This document shows, one piece after another, positions 1-8,515 of a DNA stretch of 64,000 bases. The stretch is taken from contig NZ_JAGXBY010000007.1 in assembly GCF_018310345.1 (NCBI RefSeq), positions 99,081 to 163,080 on the forward strand. The letters are read 5' to 3'. A model generated the notes under the pieces. The model saw only the letters and a program-made list of their open reading frames with translations, ran no database searches and was not told where the DNA came from. Position 1 is the stretch's first letter. Each line of letters opens with the position of its first letter. The DNA is from Ornithinibacillus massiliensis. Lineage in GTDB: Bacteria; Bacillota; Bacilli; Bacillales; Amphibacillaceae. Position numbers and translations under genes: made by a program.

Positions 1-2
1 AC

Positions 3-560
3 AGTGAAAAGGGCAAGAAAAAGAACCCGATTATGAAGTTAATCGAAGTGTTAGGGAATAAAGTTGGAAATGTTGTAAGCGTATTCTTCCAGTCTGGTAG
101 GGACACGATTGAAACTGTTATAAAGAACATACTACCTTTCATGGCATTTGTAAGTGCACTTATGGGAATTATTACATTTACTGGAATTGGAGATTTTATC
201 GCTAATCTAGTTGCTCCGATGGCCACAAGCCTAATTGGTATGTTGATTATATCTTTAGTTGCTGCAATCCCAATTGTCTCCCCATTATTAGCACCAGGTG
301 CTGTAATTGCACAAGTTGTTGGGGTGTTAATTGGAGTAGAAATAGCTAATGGCAATATCCCTCCACAAATGGCATTGCCTGCATTATTTGCAATAAATCC
401 ACAAGTAGGAACAGACTTTGTACCAGTTGGTCTGACTTTGGGTGAAGCAGAACCGGAAACGATTGAAGTAGGAGTGCCTGCAGTCTTATTCTCACGTCTT
501 ATTACTGGACCAATAGCAGTTATTATCGCTTATTTTGCTAGCTTTGGTTTGTACAGTTAA
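3..560 (+). CDS. srlE: PTS glucitol/sorbitol-type IIBC component, C-terminal part (5' truncated by window edge)
   Basis: This is the membrane part of a glucitol/sorbitol-family phosphotransferase permease (SrlE/GutE), which imports and phosphorylates a polyol. The frame is open to the left edge, so the start lies outside the window; an internal Met at 33 is not the start. Visible family hallmarks are the motif VFFQSGRDTI followed by ILPFMAFVSAL, the loop LLAPGAVIAQVVGVLIGV, and the stretch PPQMALPALFAINPQ, all close to the C-terminal half of the E. coli protein. Several hydrophobic helices are present. The IIA gene follows after a palindrome. The substrate could be sorbitol or another polyol; only the family is certain. 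Confidence 0.88.
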   Translation, partial: SEKGKKKNPIMKLIEVLGNKVGNVVSVFFQSGRDTIETVIKNILPFMAFVSALMGIITFTGIGDFIANLVAPMATSLIGMLIISLVAAIPIVSPLLAPGAVIAQVVGVLIGVEIANGNIPPQMALPALFAINPQVGTDFVPVGLTLGEAEPETIEVGVPAVLFSRLITGPIAVIIAYFASFGLYS

Positions 561-585
561 AAGGAAGTATAACTTGACTAGATAA

Positions 586-599
586 AGAAAGCGCTTTAT
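586..599. promoter_or_regulatory. Possible CcpA (cre) site
   Basis: The sequence AGAAAGCGCTTTAT has the symmetric core AAAGCGCTTT of a catabolite-responsive element. The outer positions deviate from the consensus. It sits between the PTS IIBC and IIA genes, so repression here would act inside the operon. This is inferred from motif similarity only. Confidence 0.35.
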
Positions 600-634
600 A
601 ATTACAAATGTAACATATAGTTACATTTGTAATT
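600..634. repeat. Perfect 15-bp inverted repeat between the PTS IIBC and IIA genes
   Basis: Two perfect 15-bp arms (AATTACAAATGTAAC and its reverse complement) flank a 5-nt ATATA spacer. No T-run follows, so it is not a typical terminator. It may be a protein operator or an mRNA hairpin that sets differential expression or stability between the two cistrons. It lies 19 nt upstream of the IIA start codon. Confidence 0.7.
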
Positions 635-653
635 TCATTAGAGGGGTGAAAAA

Positions 654-1019
654 ATGAGTGTATATTTAGAGTTAAACGTTGTTGAAGTTGGCGAAGAAGC
701 TACTTTAATGTTTGAAGAATCGATGATGATTTTATTTAATGATACGGTACCAGCAGATTTGAAGGGAATTTCTGTCATTCATAATACGCGAAACATAAAA
801 GAAGAGATCCAAGCAGGAGATATGATGGAAATAGATGGTGAGAGCTTCAAAATCTTATTTGTTGGCAATAAAGTAAATGAAACTTTACAAGAATTAGGAC
901 ATGCAACCTTTAATTTCAATGGGGAAATGCAGGCGGATCTTCCTGGAACTGTTTGTTTAGAAAAAAAGGAAATTCCAGATATTCGTGCAAAATCAACAAT
1001 TACCTTCCAAAGGGGTTAA
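654..1019 (+). CDS. srlB: PTS glucitol/sorbitol-specific IIA component
   Basis: A 121-residue protein of the glucitol IIA (SrlB/GutB) family, which passes phosphate from HPr to the IIB domain. Its length matches the family (about 120 residues). It has the typical small beta-rich layout, including VIHNTRN in the first half, IQAGDMMEIDG in the middle and LGHATFNFNG near the C-terminus. The start has a clear GAGGGG ribosome site 6-8 nt upstream. It lies between the IIBC gene and the SAF-domain oxidoreductase and is probably co-transcribed with both. A polyol phosphotransferase role is well supported; the exact sugar is not. Confidence 0.9.
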   Translation: MSVYLELNVVEVGEEATLMFEESMMILFNDTVPADLKGISVIHNTRNIKEEIQAGDMMEIDGESFKILFVGNKVNETLQELGHATFNFNGEMQADLPGTVCLEKKEIPDIRAKSTITFQRG

Positions 1020-1046
1020 TAAATACAACAAAGGGGAGTGGAGTAG

Positions 1047-2336
1047 ATGTTAAATATTAATAGAAAACTAGCGAAACTAGAAAATGAAGGTTCGTATATT
1101 AAAGTTGGTTTAGTTGGTGCAGGGCAAATGGGACGTGGGATGATCTCTCAAATAGAAAGTATGAAAGGTATGCGAGTAGTTGTTACAGCAGATTTATTTA
1201 TCGACAATATTACGAATGCGTATAGCCATGCTGGAATTGAAGCAAATGAAATAGTAGTTACCGAGGATGCAAAAGATGCATCAACAGCGGTGCAAGAGAA
1301 TAAAGTTGTCGCTACTACTAATACTCAATTAGTTACTACATTGCCAGAAGTAGATGTAGTTGTTGATGCAACTGGCGTGCCGAATATAGGTGCTGAAATA
1401 GCTTGGGATACAATTTTAAATCGTAAGCATATTGTTATGCTTAATGCTGAAGCAGATGTCACTGTTGGACCATTGCTTAAGAAAATGGCTGATGCAAGTG
1501 GAGTAGTGTATACGGGTTCCGCTGGAGATGAACCTGGTGCGATAATGGAATTATATGACTTTGCAGATGCTATGGGGTTTGAAATAGTTGCTTTAGGTAA
1601 AGGAAAAAATAATCCATTAAATTTAGAGGCTAATCCAGAAACAGCGAAAGAAGAGGCAAAACTAAAGGGAGCATCACCAAAAATGCTAGCATCTTTCCAA
1701 GATGGTACAAAAACGATGGTAGAAATGAACGCTGTAGCTAATGCAACTGGCTTTTTACCAGATCAGCCAGGAATGCACGGATTTGAAGCTACTGTAAATG
1801 AACTTCCTGGTATCTTTTTGGAAAAAGACAAAGGTGGCAAATTGAACGGTAGAAAAGTAGTTGAATTTATAAACGGAATTGCTCCTGGGGTATTTGCTAT
1901 TATCGCTTCTGACAAAGAAGAAGTAAATGCGGAAATGAAATATTTAAAAATGGGAGATGGACCGAATTATGTTCTATATCGTCCATACCATTTAACAAGT
2001 CTAGAAACGCCATTATCGATTGCAAAGGCCTTTTTCGATAATGAAGCAACCATAGCACCATATAAAGGGATACAAGGAGAAACTGTCACAGTAGCTAAAA
2101 GGGATCTTGAAGCTGGTGAATACTTAGACAGCATTGGTGGATTTACCGTATATGGTAAGCTGTTGAAGGCAACAGAAGCAAAATCTCTTAACGCACTTCC
2201 TATTGGTCTAGTAGACTCAAATGTTATGCTTAAACGCTCTATTAAAAAAGGTGATATTATCACTTACGATGATGTTGAACAAACAAAAGAATCAACAATC
2301 TGGAAAATACGTTCATTGCAAGATAGAGAGTTTTAA
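1047..2336 (+). CDS. Homoserine-dehydrogenase-like NAD(P) oxidoreductase with C-terminal SAF domain
   Basis: A 429-residue protein with an N-terminal Rossmann fold (GLVGAGQMGRGMISQ, residues about 22-36) and the DVVVDATGVP strand typical of COG4091 (predicted homoserine dehydrogenase). The last 80 residues (VAKRDLEAGEYLDSIGG to KGDIITYDDVEQ) form a SAF domain, as found in antifreeze-like and UxaA-type proteins. Its place in a glucitol-type PTS operon suggests that it oxidises, reduces or rearranges the polyol phosphate, or a product of it, rather than making homoserine. The ribosome site is AAGGGGAGTGGAG. The actual substrate is not known to me. Confidence 0.75.
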   Translation: MLNINRKLAKLENEGSYIKVGLVGAGQMGRGMISQIESMKGMRVVVTADLFIDNITNAYSHAGIEANEIVVTEDAKDASTAVQENKVVATTNTQLVTTLPEVDVVVDATGVPNIGAEIAWDTILNRKHIVMLNAEADVTVGPLLKKMADASGVVYTGSAGDEPGAIMELYDFADAMGFEIVALGKGKNNPLNLEANPETAKEEAKLKGASPKMLASFQDGTKTMVEMNAVANATGFLPDQPGMHGFEATVNELPGIFLEKDKGGKLNGRKVVEFINGIAPGVFAIIASDKEEVNAEMKYLKMGDGPNYVLYRPYHLTSLETPLSIAKAFFDNEATIAPYKGIQGETVTVAKRDLEAGEYLDSIGGFTVYGKLLKATEAKSLNALPIGLVDSNVMLKRSIKKGDIITYDDVEQTKESTIWKIRSLQDREF

Positions 2337-2382
2337 CTGGATTAACATTCCATAGGGATGTATGAACTATAGTAATTACAAC

Positions 2383-2416
2383 ATATGTTTTGCTTGGTAA
2401 AGGTAAAACATATTTT
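2383..2416 (+). terminator. Imperfect hairpin with short T-run
   Basis: The arms ATATGTTTTGC and GTAAAACATAT pair with one mismatch around a 9-nt loop and are followed by TTTT. It separates the PTS/SAF genes from the dehydrogenase complex, so it may terminate or attenuate transcription. Confidence 0.5.
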
Positions 2417-2472
2417 ATTACATTAAATTTTACAAAAGTAACAAGTGAAAACAAATGTAAAGGAGAGGTAAA

Positions 2473-3462
2473 ATGAATAATAGCAATGTGTTAAACATTC
2501 CAGAAGTTATAACTAATGAAAAACTACTAGACCTATACAAACAAATGTGGTTAATCCGTCTATTTGACGAGAAAGTAGATGAATTTTTTGCAAAGGGCAT
2601 GATTCATGGTACGACACATTTAGCCGTAGGTCAGGAAGCAAGTGCTGCCGGTGTGTGTGCGTTACTATCTGTAGAAGATAAAATCACCAGTACTCACCGT
2701 GGACATGGGCACTGTATTGCTAAGGGCGCGACCCCTGATCGAATGATGGCAGAGCTGTTTGGCCGGACTACTGGTTACTGTAAAGGTAAGGGTGGATCCA
2801 TGCATATTGCTGACGTAGATATGGGGAATCTGGGGGCAAATGGGATTGTTGCTGGTGGTATACCGTTGGCTGTTGGTTCGGCATTAACGGCTAAAATGAA
2901 AAAGCTAGATTATGTAACAGTCTGCTTCTTTGGAGATGGGGCTACAAATGAAGGAAGCTTCCATGAAGCAGTCAATTTAGCTGCCATCTGGGATTTGCCT
3001 GTCATCTTTGTCTGTGAAAATAATCAATACGGAATGTCAGGTTCCGTAAAAGAGATGACACGAGTAGAAAATATTGCTGACCGAGCACACGCCTATGGAA
3101 TCCCAGGCGTTGTTGCTGATGGTAACGATATTATCGAAATGATGAATGTAACAGATGAAGCGATACAACGTGCGAAACGAGGAGAAGGTCCAACATTAAT
3201 TGAAGCAAAAACATATCGTTGGAAAGGTCATTCAAAGAGTGATGCGAAGAAATATCGTACCCGTGAGGAAGAACAAGAATGGCGTAAAAAGGATCCAATA
3301 AAACGTTGTAAGGAAGTATTAATCGAAGCGGGATTATTAACGGAAGAAAAGGCAGAAGATATTCGTCTGGAAGCGAAAAAAGAAATTGAAGATGCGGTTA
3401 CTTTTGCAGAACAGAGTCCTGCGCCGACACTAGATGACTTATTAACGGATGTTTATGCATAG
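2473..3462 (+). CDS. acoA: 2-oxo-acid/acetoin dehydrogenase E1 component, alpha subunit
   Basis: A 329-residue thiamine-diphosphate-dependent E1 alpha subunit. The TPP/Mg motif runs from GDGATNEGSFHEA to ENN (residues about 156-187). The segments STHRGHGHCIAKG and GKGGSMHIAD closely match AcoA of Bacillus acetoin dehydrogenase, and the length fits AcoA (about 333) better than pyruvate dehydrogenase E1 alpha. With the next gene it would form the heterotetramer that decarboxylates acetoin or a related 2-oxo compound and acetylates the lipoyl arm of E2. The start has GGAGAGG upstream. No AcoR-type activator is visible in the window, so the acetoin substrate is an inference. Confidence 0.87.
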   Translation: MNNSNVLNIPEVITNEKLLDLYKQMWLIRLFDEKVDEFFAKGMIHGTTHLAVGQEASAAGVCALLSVEDKITSTHRGHGHCIAKGATPDRMMAELFGRTTGYCKGKGGSMHIADVDMGNLGANGIVAGGIPLAVGSALTAKMKKLDYVTVCFFGDGATNEGSFHEAVNLAAIWDLPVIFVCENNQYGMSGSVKEMTRVENIADRAHAYGIPGVVADGNDIIEMMNVTDEAIQRAKRGEGPTLIEAKTYRWKGHSKSDAKKYRTREEEQEWRKKDPIKRCKEVLIEAGLLTEEKAEDIRLEAKKEIEDAVTFAEQSPAPTLDDLLTDVYA

Positions 3463-3474
3463 GAGGGGATACCA

Positions 3475-4458
3475 ATGAGAGAAATTACTTACTTAGAAGC
3501 AGTACGTGAAGCGATGAGTCAGGAAATGCGTAAAAACGAGGATGTCTATATTTTAGGGGAAGACATTGGCGTATATGGTGGAGCATTTGGCGTAACTCGA
3601 GGCATGATTGAAGAGTTTGGACCAGAACGTGTACGTAATACACCGATTAGTGAAGCGGGAATTGCTGGTACGGCTGTTGGCTCAGCTTTAACTGGCATGC
3701 GTCCAATACTAGAATTACAATTCTCAGACTTCATTACGATAGCTCTAGACCAGCTTGTCAATCAAGCGGCGAAGATTCGCTATATGTATGGTGGAAAGGG
3801 TAAAGTTCCGATGGTAGTTCGAACTCCAAGTGGTTCTGGTACTGGTGCAGCCGCACAGCATTCGCAAAGTTTAGAAGCATGGGTCGCCCATATCCCAGGT
3901 CTTAAAGTTGTACAGCCATCAACTGCATATGATGCTAAAGGACTTTTAAAAGCTGCAATGGATGATGAGAATCCAGTTATTTTCTATGAGCATAAATTAT
4001 TATATAAAACTAGTTCAGAGGTTCCAGAAGAGCAATATTCCATTCCTTTAGGCAAAGCGGATATAAAGCGGGAAGGTACAGATGTAACAATTGTCGCCAC
4101 TGCGATTATGGTGCATAAAGCATTGGAAGCAGCAAAAGAGCTTGAAAAAGAAGGAATTAGTGTGGAAGTAGTTGATCCACGTACCCTTGTACCGTTAGAT
4201 AAGGATACCATTGTGGAGTCAGTGAAGAAGACTGGTCGTGTTGTTGTCGTACATGAGGCAGTCAAACGAGGCGGATTCGGTGGGGAGATTGCTAGTGTTA
4301 TAGCAGAAAGTGAAGCATTTGATTTTCTTGATGCTCCAATCAAACGTTTAGGTGGTGCGGAATCACCAATTCCATATAACCCCGAGTTAGAAAAGGCCCA
4401 TGTACCACAAGTACCGGATATTATCCAGGCAGTTAAAGAAACCGTAAACCGCGTATAA
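3475..4458 (+). CDS. acoB: 2-oxo-acid/acetoin dehydrogenase E1 component, beta subunit
   Basis: A 327-residue transketolase-like E1 beta subunit. It has the N-terminal [20 protein letters not shown] segment, the Glu-containing TPP-activating region near [10 protein letters not shown], and the C-terminal transketolase domain with [11 protein letters not shown] and [12 protein letters not shown]. The gap to the alpha subunit is 12 nt and contains AGGAGGGG, so the two are translationally close. The family includes acetoin, pyruvate and branched-chain dehydrogenases; the gene order and the AcoA-like partner favour an acetoin-type complex. Confidence 0.88.
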   Translation: MREITYLEAVREAMSQEMRKNEDVYILGEDIGVYGGAFGVTRGMIEEFGPERVRNTPISEAGIAGTAVGSALTGMRPILELQFSDFITIALDQLVNQAAKIRYMYGGKGKVPMVVRTPSGSGTGAAAQHSQSLEAWVAHIPGLKVVQPSTAYDAKGLLKAAMDDENPVIFYEHKLLYKTSSEVPEEQYSIPLGKADIKREGTDVTIVATAIMVHKALEAAKELEKEGISVEVVDPRTLVPLDKDTIVESVKKTGRVVVVHEAVKRGGFGGEIASVIAESEAFDFLDAPIKRLGGAESPIPYNPELEKAHVPQVPDIIQAVKETVNRV

Positions 4459-4471
4459 GGGAGGGAACAAC

Positions 4472-5824
4472 ATGGCAAAAGAAATATTCATGCCCAAGCT
4501 AAGTAGTACGATGGCTGTAGGTACACTGCTTCAATGGTTTAAAGAGGAAGGTGACTCCGTTGAGGTTGGTGAACCATTATTTGAGATTATGACAGATAAG
4601 ATAAATATTGAAGTTGAGTCCTATGAAGAAGGGATTTTACTAAAAAAATATTTTCAAGAGGATGATGAGATTCCCGTTAATACGGTTATAGGATATATTG
4701 GCAGCTCAGATGAATCGGTCCCAGCTGAGTCTCCAGGAGTGAGTGGTGAAGAATCTAAGAAAGAAGTAACTAGTACTAATGAAAACTCTAATGAGCCACT
4801 CACAACCTCTACAAACGGGGAAGTCGTAGAAACGAGTTCTACTTCTTTGAACGGAAAAGTACGTGCGACCCCAGCCGCAAGGAAGCTAGCACGAGAAAAC
4901 GATATAATACTAAGTTCGGTATCTGGAACAGGTCCTAAAGGAAGAATCCAGAAGCAAGATGTGTTACAAGCACTGGAGGATACTCGCGTACTAGTAACCC
5001 CATTAGCAAGGAAAATCGCTGAAGAAAACGGTATGAATTTAAAAGAGATAACGGGTACTGGTGTTCATGGCAAGATTGAAAAAGCAGATGTTATCGAGGC
5101 TATCGAGAAAGCGAAAAAACAATCGACATCTACAACAGGTAAACGCGTGAAGCTAAAAGGGTTACGCAAGGCAATAGCGGAAAAAATGCTCGAAAGTGTT
5201 CGTACAATCCCACATGTAACTTTGACTAGTGAAGTTGATATGACAAAAGCAATAGAGGTTAGAAAAGCATTGTTGCCAGTGATTGAAGGGCAAACAGGCT
5301 ACCGTTTGTCTTATACAGAAATTATCATGAAGACAGTGGCTCATGTACTTGGTAATCACCCTAAAGTTAATGCCTCTCTTATAGATAATGAAATTATTTA
5401 CAATGAGGACATTAATATTGGTCTAGCAGTGGCTGTTGAGAATGGATTGGTTGTTCCTTCCGTGAAGCAAGTTAATACAAGAGGATTTGCTGAACTAACA
5501 GAAATGAGTAAAACATTAGGAAAGAAAGCCCGAGAAAGCAAGCTTACACCAGATGAAATGCAAGGAAGTACATTTACAATTAGTAATTTGGGTATGTATG
5601 CAATTGACGGTTTTACACCGATTATCAATCCACCAGAAACGGCAATACTTGGTGTTGGTAGAATCATTGAAAAGCCAGTCGTGGTGGATGGTCAAGTGGA
5701 AGTTAGACCAATGATGGTACTTAGCTTATCCTTTGATCACCGCGTAATCGACGGAGCGCCAGCAGCGGAGTTTCTAACCAATCTGAAAGCAAGCTTAGAA
5801 AATCCATTTAGTCTGTTGGTTTAG
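4472..5824 (+). CDS. acoC: Dihydrolipoamide acyltransferase (E2) with two peripheral-subunit-binding domains
   Basis: A 450-residue E2 core enzyme. Residues 1-80 are a single lipoyl domain, with the modified lysine in MTDKINIEV (Lys43). A Ser/Thr/Glu-rich linker follows. Then come two consecutive peripheral-subunit-binding domains: one at about 130-165 (ATPAARKLARENDI to GRIQKQDV) and one at about 172-205 (VTPLARKIAEENGM to GKIEKADV). The catalytic domain ends with DHRVIDGAPAAEFL, which carries the active-site His/Asp. B. subtilis AcoC has only one such binding domain, so the duplication is notable. The start overlaps no gene and has GGGAGGG just upstream. Confidence 0.88.
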   Translation: MAKEIFMPKLSSTMAVGTLLQWFKEEGDSVEVGEPLFEIMTDKINIEVESYEEGILLKKYFQEDDEIPVNTVIGYIGSSDESVPAESPGVSGEESKKEVTSTNENSNEPLTTSTNGEVVETSSTSLNGKVRATPAARKLARENDIILSSVSGTGPKGRIQKQDVLQALEDTRVLVTPLARKIAEENGMNLKEITGTGVHGKIEKADVIEAIEKAKKQSTSTTGKRVKLKGLRKAIAEKMLESVRTIPHVTLTSEVDMTKAIEVRKALLPVIEGQTGYRLSYTEIIMKTVAHVLGNHPKVNASLIDNEIIYNEDINIGLAVAVENGLVVPSVKQVNTRGFAELTEMSKTLGKKARESKLTPDEMQGSTFTISNLGMYAIDGFTPIINPPETAILGVGRIIEKPVVVDGQVEVRPMMVLSLSFDHRVIDGAPAAEFLTNLKASLENPFSLLV

Positions 5825-5836
5825 GAGGGAATACCG

Positions 5837-7210
5837 ATGAAAACATTTGATGTAGCGATTATAGGAGGCGGACCTGGAGGTTATGTAGCTGCAATTCGGG
5901 CTGCAAAATCCGGGTTATCTGTAGCTCTTGTAGAAGGAAGCGAACTTGGTGGAACCTGTTTAAATCGTGGATGTATCCCTTCAAAAACGTTACTAAAGCA
6001 TGCAGAGGTGTTAAATCAAATTAATCATGCTAACCAATTTGGAATACAGGTACGGGACGTCTCTTTTTCTTTTCCTGATATGATAAAACGTAAGAATCAG
6101 GTTATAAGGCAATTACAGAATGGAATTAAAGGATTATTACGTCAAAATAAAATCACGCTTTTGAACGGATATGGAACCGTCCATGCCGATAAAAAGGTTA
6201 CAGTTGAATTAGATGAAAGGAAAGAAGAAATACAGGCAGCGCATATCTTACTTGCGACTGGATCAAAGCCGTTTATTCCTGAGATTCCAGGGATTTCAGA
6301 TATAGACTATTATACTAGTGATACGATATTTGATTTAAACGAGGTTCCGAAACGACTTGTTATTATGGGTGGAGGTGTAATTGGTTTAGAGATAGCTTGT
6401 GTGTTTAATAGCTTAGGCTCAGCAGTGGATCTTATTGAAATGGCAGATCGAGTCATCCCTGCAGAAGATCCCGATGCATCGCACTTCATAACTAAGCAAT
6501 TAGTTGAAAAGGGGATCAATATTCATACCACAACTAAGGTCACAGGCTTTAAAAAGGAAGCAAACACGATCGTAGAGCTAGAGGGAAATGGCGAAAAGGC
6601 TTCCATCGAAACGGATGCAATCTTAATCTCTGTTGGGCGTATTCCTAATACGACTGGAATCGAAGAGACAGGTGTTTCCTTTGACGGACGATTTGTAAAA
6701 GTAGATGAGTATATGCGTACATCTGTGGATGGTATTTATGCGATTGGGGATGTAATTGGCGGGTTCCAATTAGCGCATGCAGCCAGTGAAGAAGGAATTC
6801 ATGCTGTAGATCATATTCTTGGAAAAGAGAAGAAGTTTGATTTAGCCATGCCACGTTGTGTATATACATTCCCCGAGATTGCAAGTGTGGGGATGACAGA
6901 AGAGCAAGCAAAAGCAAAAGGTTTTACCGTACGTACGAAAAAGGTAGATTTAGCTGGAAACGGCAAGGCAATTGCTTCGTTAGAAAATAGAGGGTTTATG
7001 AAGATTATCGTGGATGAAAAATACGGAGAAATTCTTGGCGTTGTCATGGTAGGAGCACATGTGACTGAAATGATTAGTCAAGCAACTTCTTTTATTCATT
7101 TAGAAGGAACAGTGGAAGAACTAGACTCCATGATTTTCCCCCATCCAACCATGTCCGAAGCTTTATTTGAAAGTGCTGCTGCGTGGTTAGGAAAAGGAAT
7201 CCATTACTAA
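5837..7210 (+). CDS. lpdA: Dihydrolipoyl dehydrogenase (E3)
   Basis: A 457-residue FAD/NAD disulfide oxidoreductase that re-oxidises dihydrolipoyl-E2. The FAD fold is GGGPGGYVAAIRAA (residues about 10-23). The redox disulfide is in GGTCLNRGCIPSK, the NAD-binding fold in MGGGVIGLEIA, the second FAD motif in GIYAIGDVIGG, and the active-site His/Glu in HPTMSEALFE near the C-terminus. Length and motifs are complete. It is the last gene of the complex: the gap after E2 is 12 nt and a strong terminator follows. Confidence 0.94.
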   Translation: MKTFDVAIIGGGPGGYVAAIRAAKSGLSVALVEGSELGGTCLNRGCIPSKTLLKHAEVLNQINHANQFGIQVRDVSFSFPDMIKRKNQVIRQLQNGIKGLLRQNKITLLNGYGTVHADKKVTVELDERKEEIQAAHILLATGSKPFIPEIPGISDIDYYTSDTIFDLNEVPKRLVIMGGGVIGLEIACVFNSLGSAVDLIEMADRVIPAEDPDASHFITKQLVEKGINIHTTTKVTGFKKEANTIVELEGNGEKASIETDAILISVGRIPNTTGIEETGVSFDGRFVKVDEYMRTSVDGIYAIGDVIGGFQLAHAASEEGIHAVDHILGKEKKFDLAMPRCVYTFPEIASVGMTEEQAKAKGFTVRTKKVDLAGNGKAIASLENRGFMKIIVDEKYGEILGVVMVGAHVTEMISQATSFIHLEGTVEELDSMIFPHPTMSEALFESAAAWLGKGIHY

Positions 7211-7252
7211 ATGTTACCTTTAACCTACAGTAATAGAAATAGAAGTTTTTTT

Positions 7253-7301
7253 AAAGGAGTCATACCAGATTGATGTAATTAATCTGTATGACTCCTTTTT
7301 T
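7253..7301 (+). terminator. Strong rho-independent terminator after lpdA
   Basis: AAAGGAGTCATA pairs with TATGACTCCTTT. CAGATT/AATCTG extends the stem beyond a single bulged C, the loop is GATGTAATT, and the stem ends in a T-run. It closes the dehydrogenase operon. Confidence 0.92.
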
Positions 7302-7316
7302 ATAAGGGTATTGTTT

Positions 7317-7372
7317 ATATATTATTTAAAATATTCCAAATAATGATTGATATCATATTTTAAATAATATAT
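7317..7372. promoter_or_regulatory. 18-bp inverted repeat upstream of the TRAP operon (possible operator)
   Basis: ATATATTATTTAAAATAT at 7317-7334 is the exact reverse complement of 7355-7372, with a 20-bp spacer. It lies about 80-140 bp before the TRAP binding-protein gene. The sequence is pure A/T, so chance is a concern, but an 18-bp exact arm is long. It could be an operator pair for a local regulator. Confidence 0.4.
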
Positions 7373-7410
7373 GATTATACATAGACGAGAGCTTTTTCAT
7401 ATTCACATCA

Positions 7411-7425
7411 ATGTAAGCGTTTTCT
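7411..7425. promoter_or_regulatory. Probable CcpA (cre) site before the TRAP operon
   Basis: ATGTAAGCGTTTTCT fits the relaxed cre pattern WTGNAANCGNWNNCW at every fixed position. It ends 28 nt before the TTG start of the TRAP binding protein, a position suited to repression of uptake when preferred carbon sources are present. Confidence 0.6.
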
Positions 7426-7453
7426 TTTTAAAACGAAATAAGGAGTGGTCACA

Positions 7454-8497
7454 TTGAAGAAAGCTTTTCAAAGCAGGAGTAACGTTTTATTCATGCTCGT
7501 GGTTGGGTTTGGAATCGTAATGTTAGCAGCATGTGGTAGTGGAGCTAGCTCAGATAGTCATGCACATGAACTAGATTTCTCACATTTCTTTCCCCCAACA
7601 CATTTTATGGAGGAAGAAATTCAAAGCTTTGCAGCTGAATTAGAGGAAAAGACGGATGGAAGAATTAAGATTACTTCTTATCCAGGGGCTGCTTTAGCGG
7701 CACCAGATGAACATTTTGATGCAGCTGCTACAGGATCGGTAGATTTTGCCTTAAGTGTACATGGATATACACCCGGGGAGTTTCCATTAACATCGGTAAT
7801 GGAACTACCGTTTATGGCAAAAACAGCAATGTCCGGATCAGAAAATTTATGGAAGTTGATGAATGAATTTGATGAATTTGACGCGGAGTATGCGGGGACT
7901 GTCCCTTTATGGTTATATACAACAGACCCAGGACAGCTGTTTACAGTGGATAAGCCGGTTAAGCGTATAGAGGACTTAAAAGGAATGAAAATTCGCTCCC
8001 CCTCACCAGAAACAAGCGAGTGGTTAGAAGCGCTGGGTGCGACACCAGTTTCGATGCCAATGAACGAAAACTTTGAGGCATTAGAACGTGGTGTAGTAGA
8101 TGGGACGATAGCACCTTGGGAAGCGGTGAAGACTTGGGGGTTAGATGAGGTTATTAACTATGCGACAGTAGGAAACTTCTACTCTACTACGATGTTTGTT
8201 GTTATGAATGAGGATGTGTTTAATCGTTTGAATCAGGGGGATCAAGACATGCTTTTAGAGCTTGCTGGAGAAAGAATGGCGAAGAAAACAGGAGAAGTAT
8301 TCGACCAGTACGGAAGAGATGCTGTCGAGCAAGCAAAAGTAAAAGGAGTAGAAATCTATGAGTTGTCTAGTACAGAATTAGCTGAATGGAATGAATTTAT
8401 CAATCCGACAATCGAAAGTTGGATTAATCAAGTCGAAGGTAAAGGATTACCGGGGCAAGCGGTGTATGACCGGGCAGTAGAGTTAAGTGGACAGTAA
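7454..8497 (+). CDS. TRAP transporter substrate-binding lipoprotein (DctP family)
   Basis: A 347-residue extracytoplasmic solute receptor. A TTG start at 7454 is chosen because AAGGAG lies 8 nt upstream; a GTG at 7445 overlaps that ribosome site. The signal peptide ends in the lipobox LAAC, so the protein is lipid-anchored outside the membrane. The TRAP SBP signature is seen in GMKIRSPSPETSEWLEALGA, where the Arg normally contacts the carboxylate of an organic acid, and in LERGVVDGTIAPWEA. The two permease genes follow directly. A carboxylate substrate is likely from the family; which one is unknown. Confidence 0.9.
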   Translation: MKKAFQSRSNVLFMLVVGFGIVMLAACGSGASSDSHAHELDFSHFFPPTHFMEEEIQSFAAELEEKTDGRIKITSYPGAALAAPDEHFDAAATGSVDFALSVHGYTPGEFPLTSVMELPFMAKTAMSGSENLWKLMNEFDEFDAEYAGTVPLWLYTTDPGQLFTVDKPVKRIEDLKGMKIRSPSPETSEWLEALGATPVSMPMNENFEALERGVVDGTIAPWEAVKTWGLDEVINYATVGNFYSTTMFVVMNEDVFNRLNQGDQDMLLELAGERMAKKTGEVFDQYGRDAVEQAKVKGVEIYELSSTELAEWNEFINPTIESWINQVEGKGLPGQAVYDRAVELSGQ

Positions 8498-8515
8498 GCT
8501 GGGAGTGAATAATCC

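Noticed and set aside
2380..2420. Sigma-54 promoter for the acetoin-type operon
   Set aside because: I looked for a TGGCAC-N5-TTGC pattern as in the B. subtilis aco operon and found no convincing match; the region instead folds as a hairpin.
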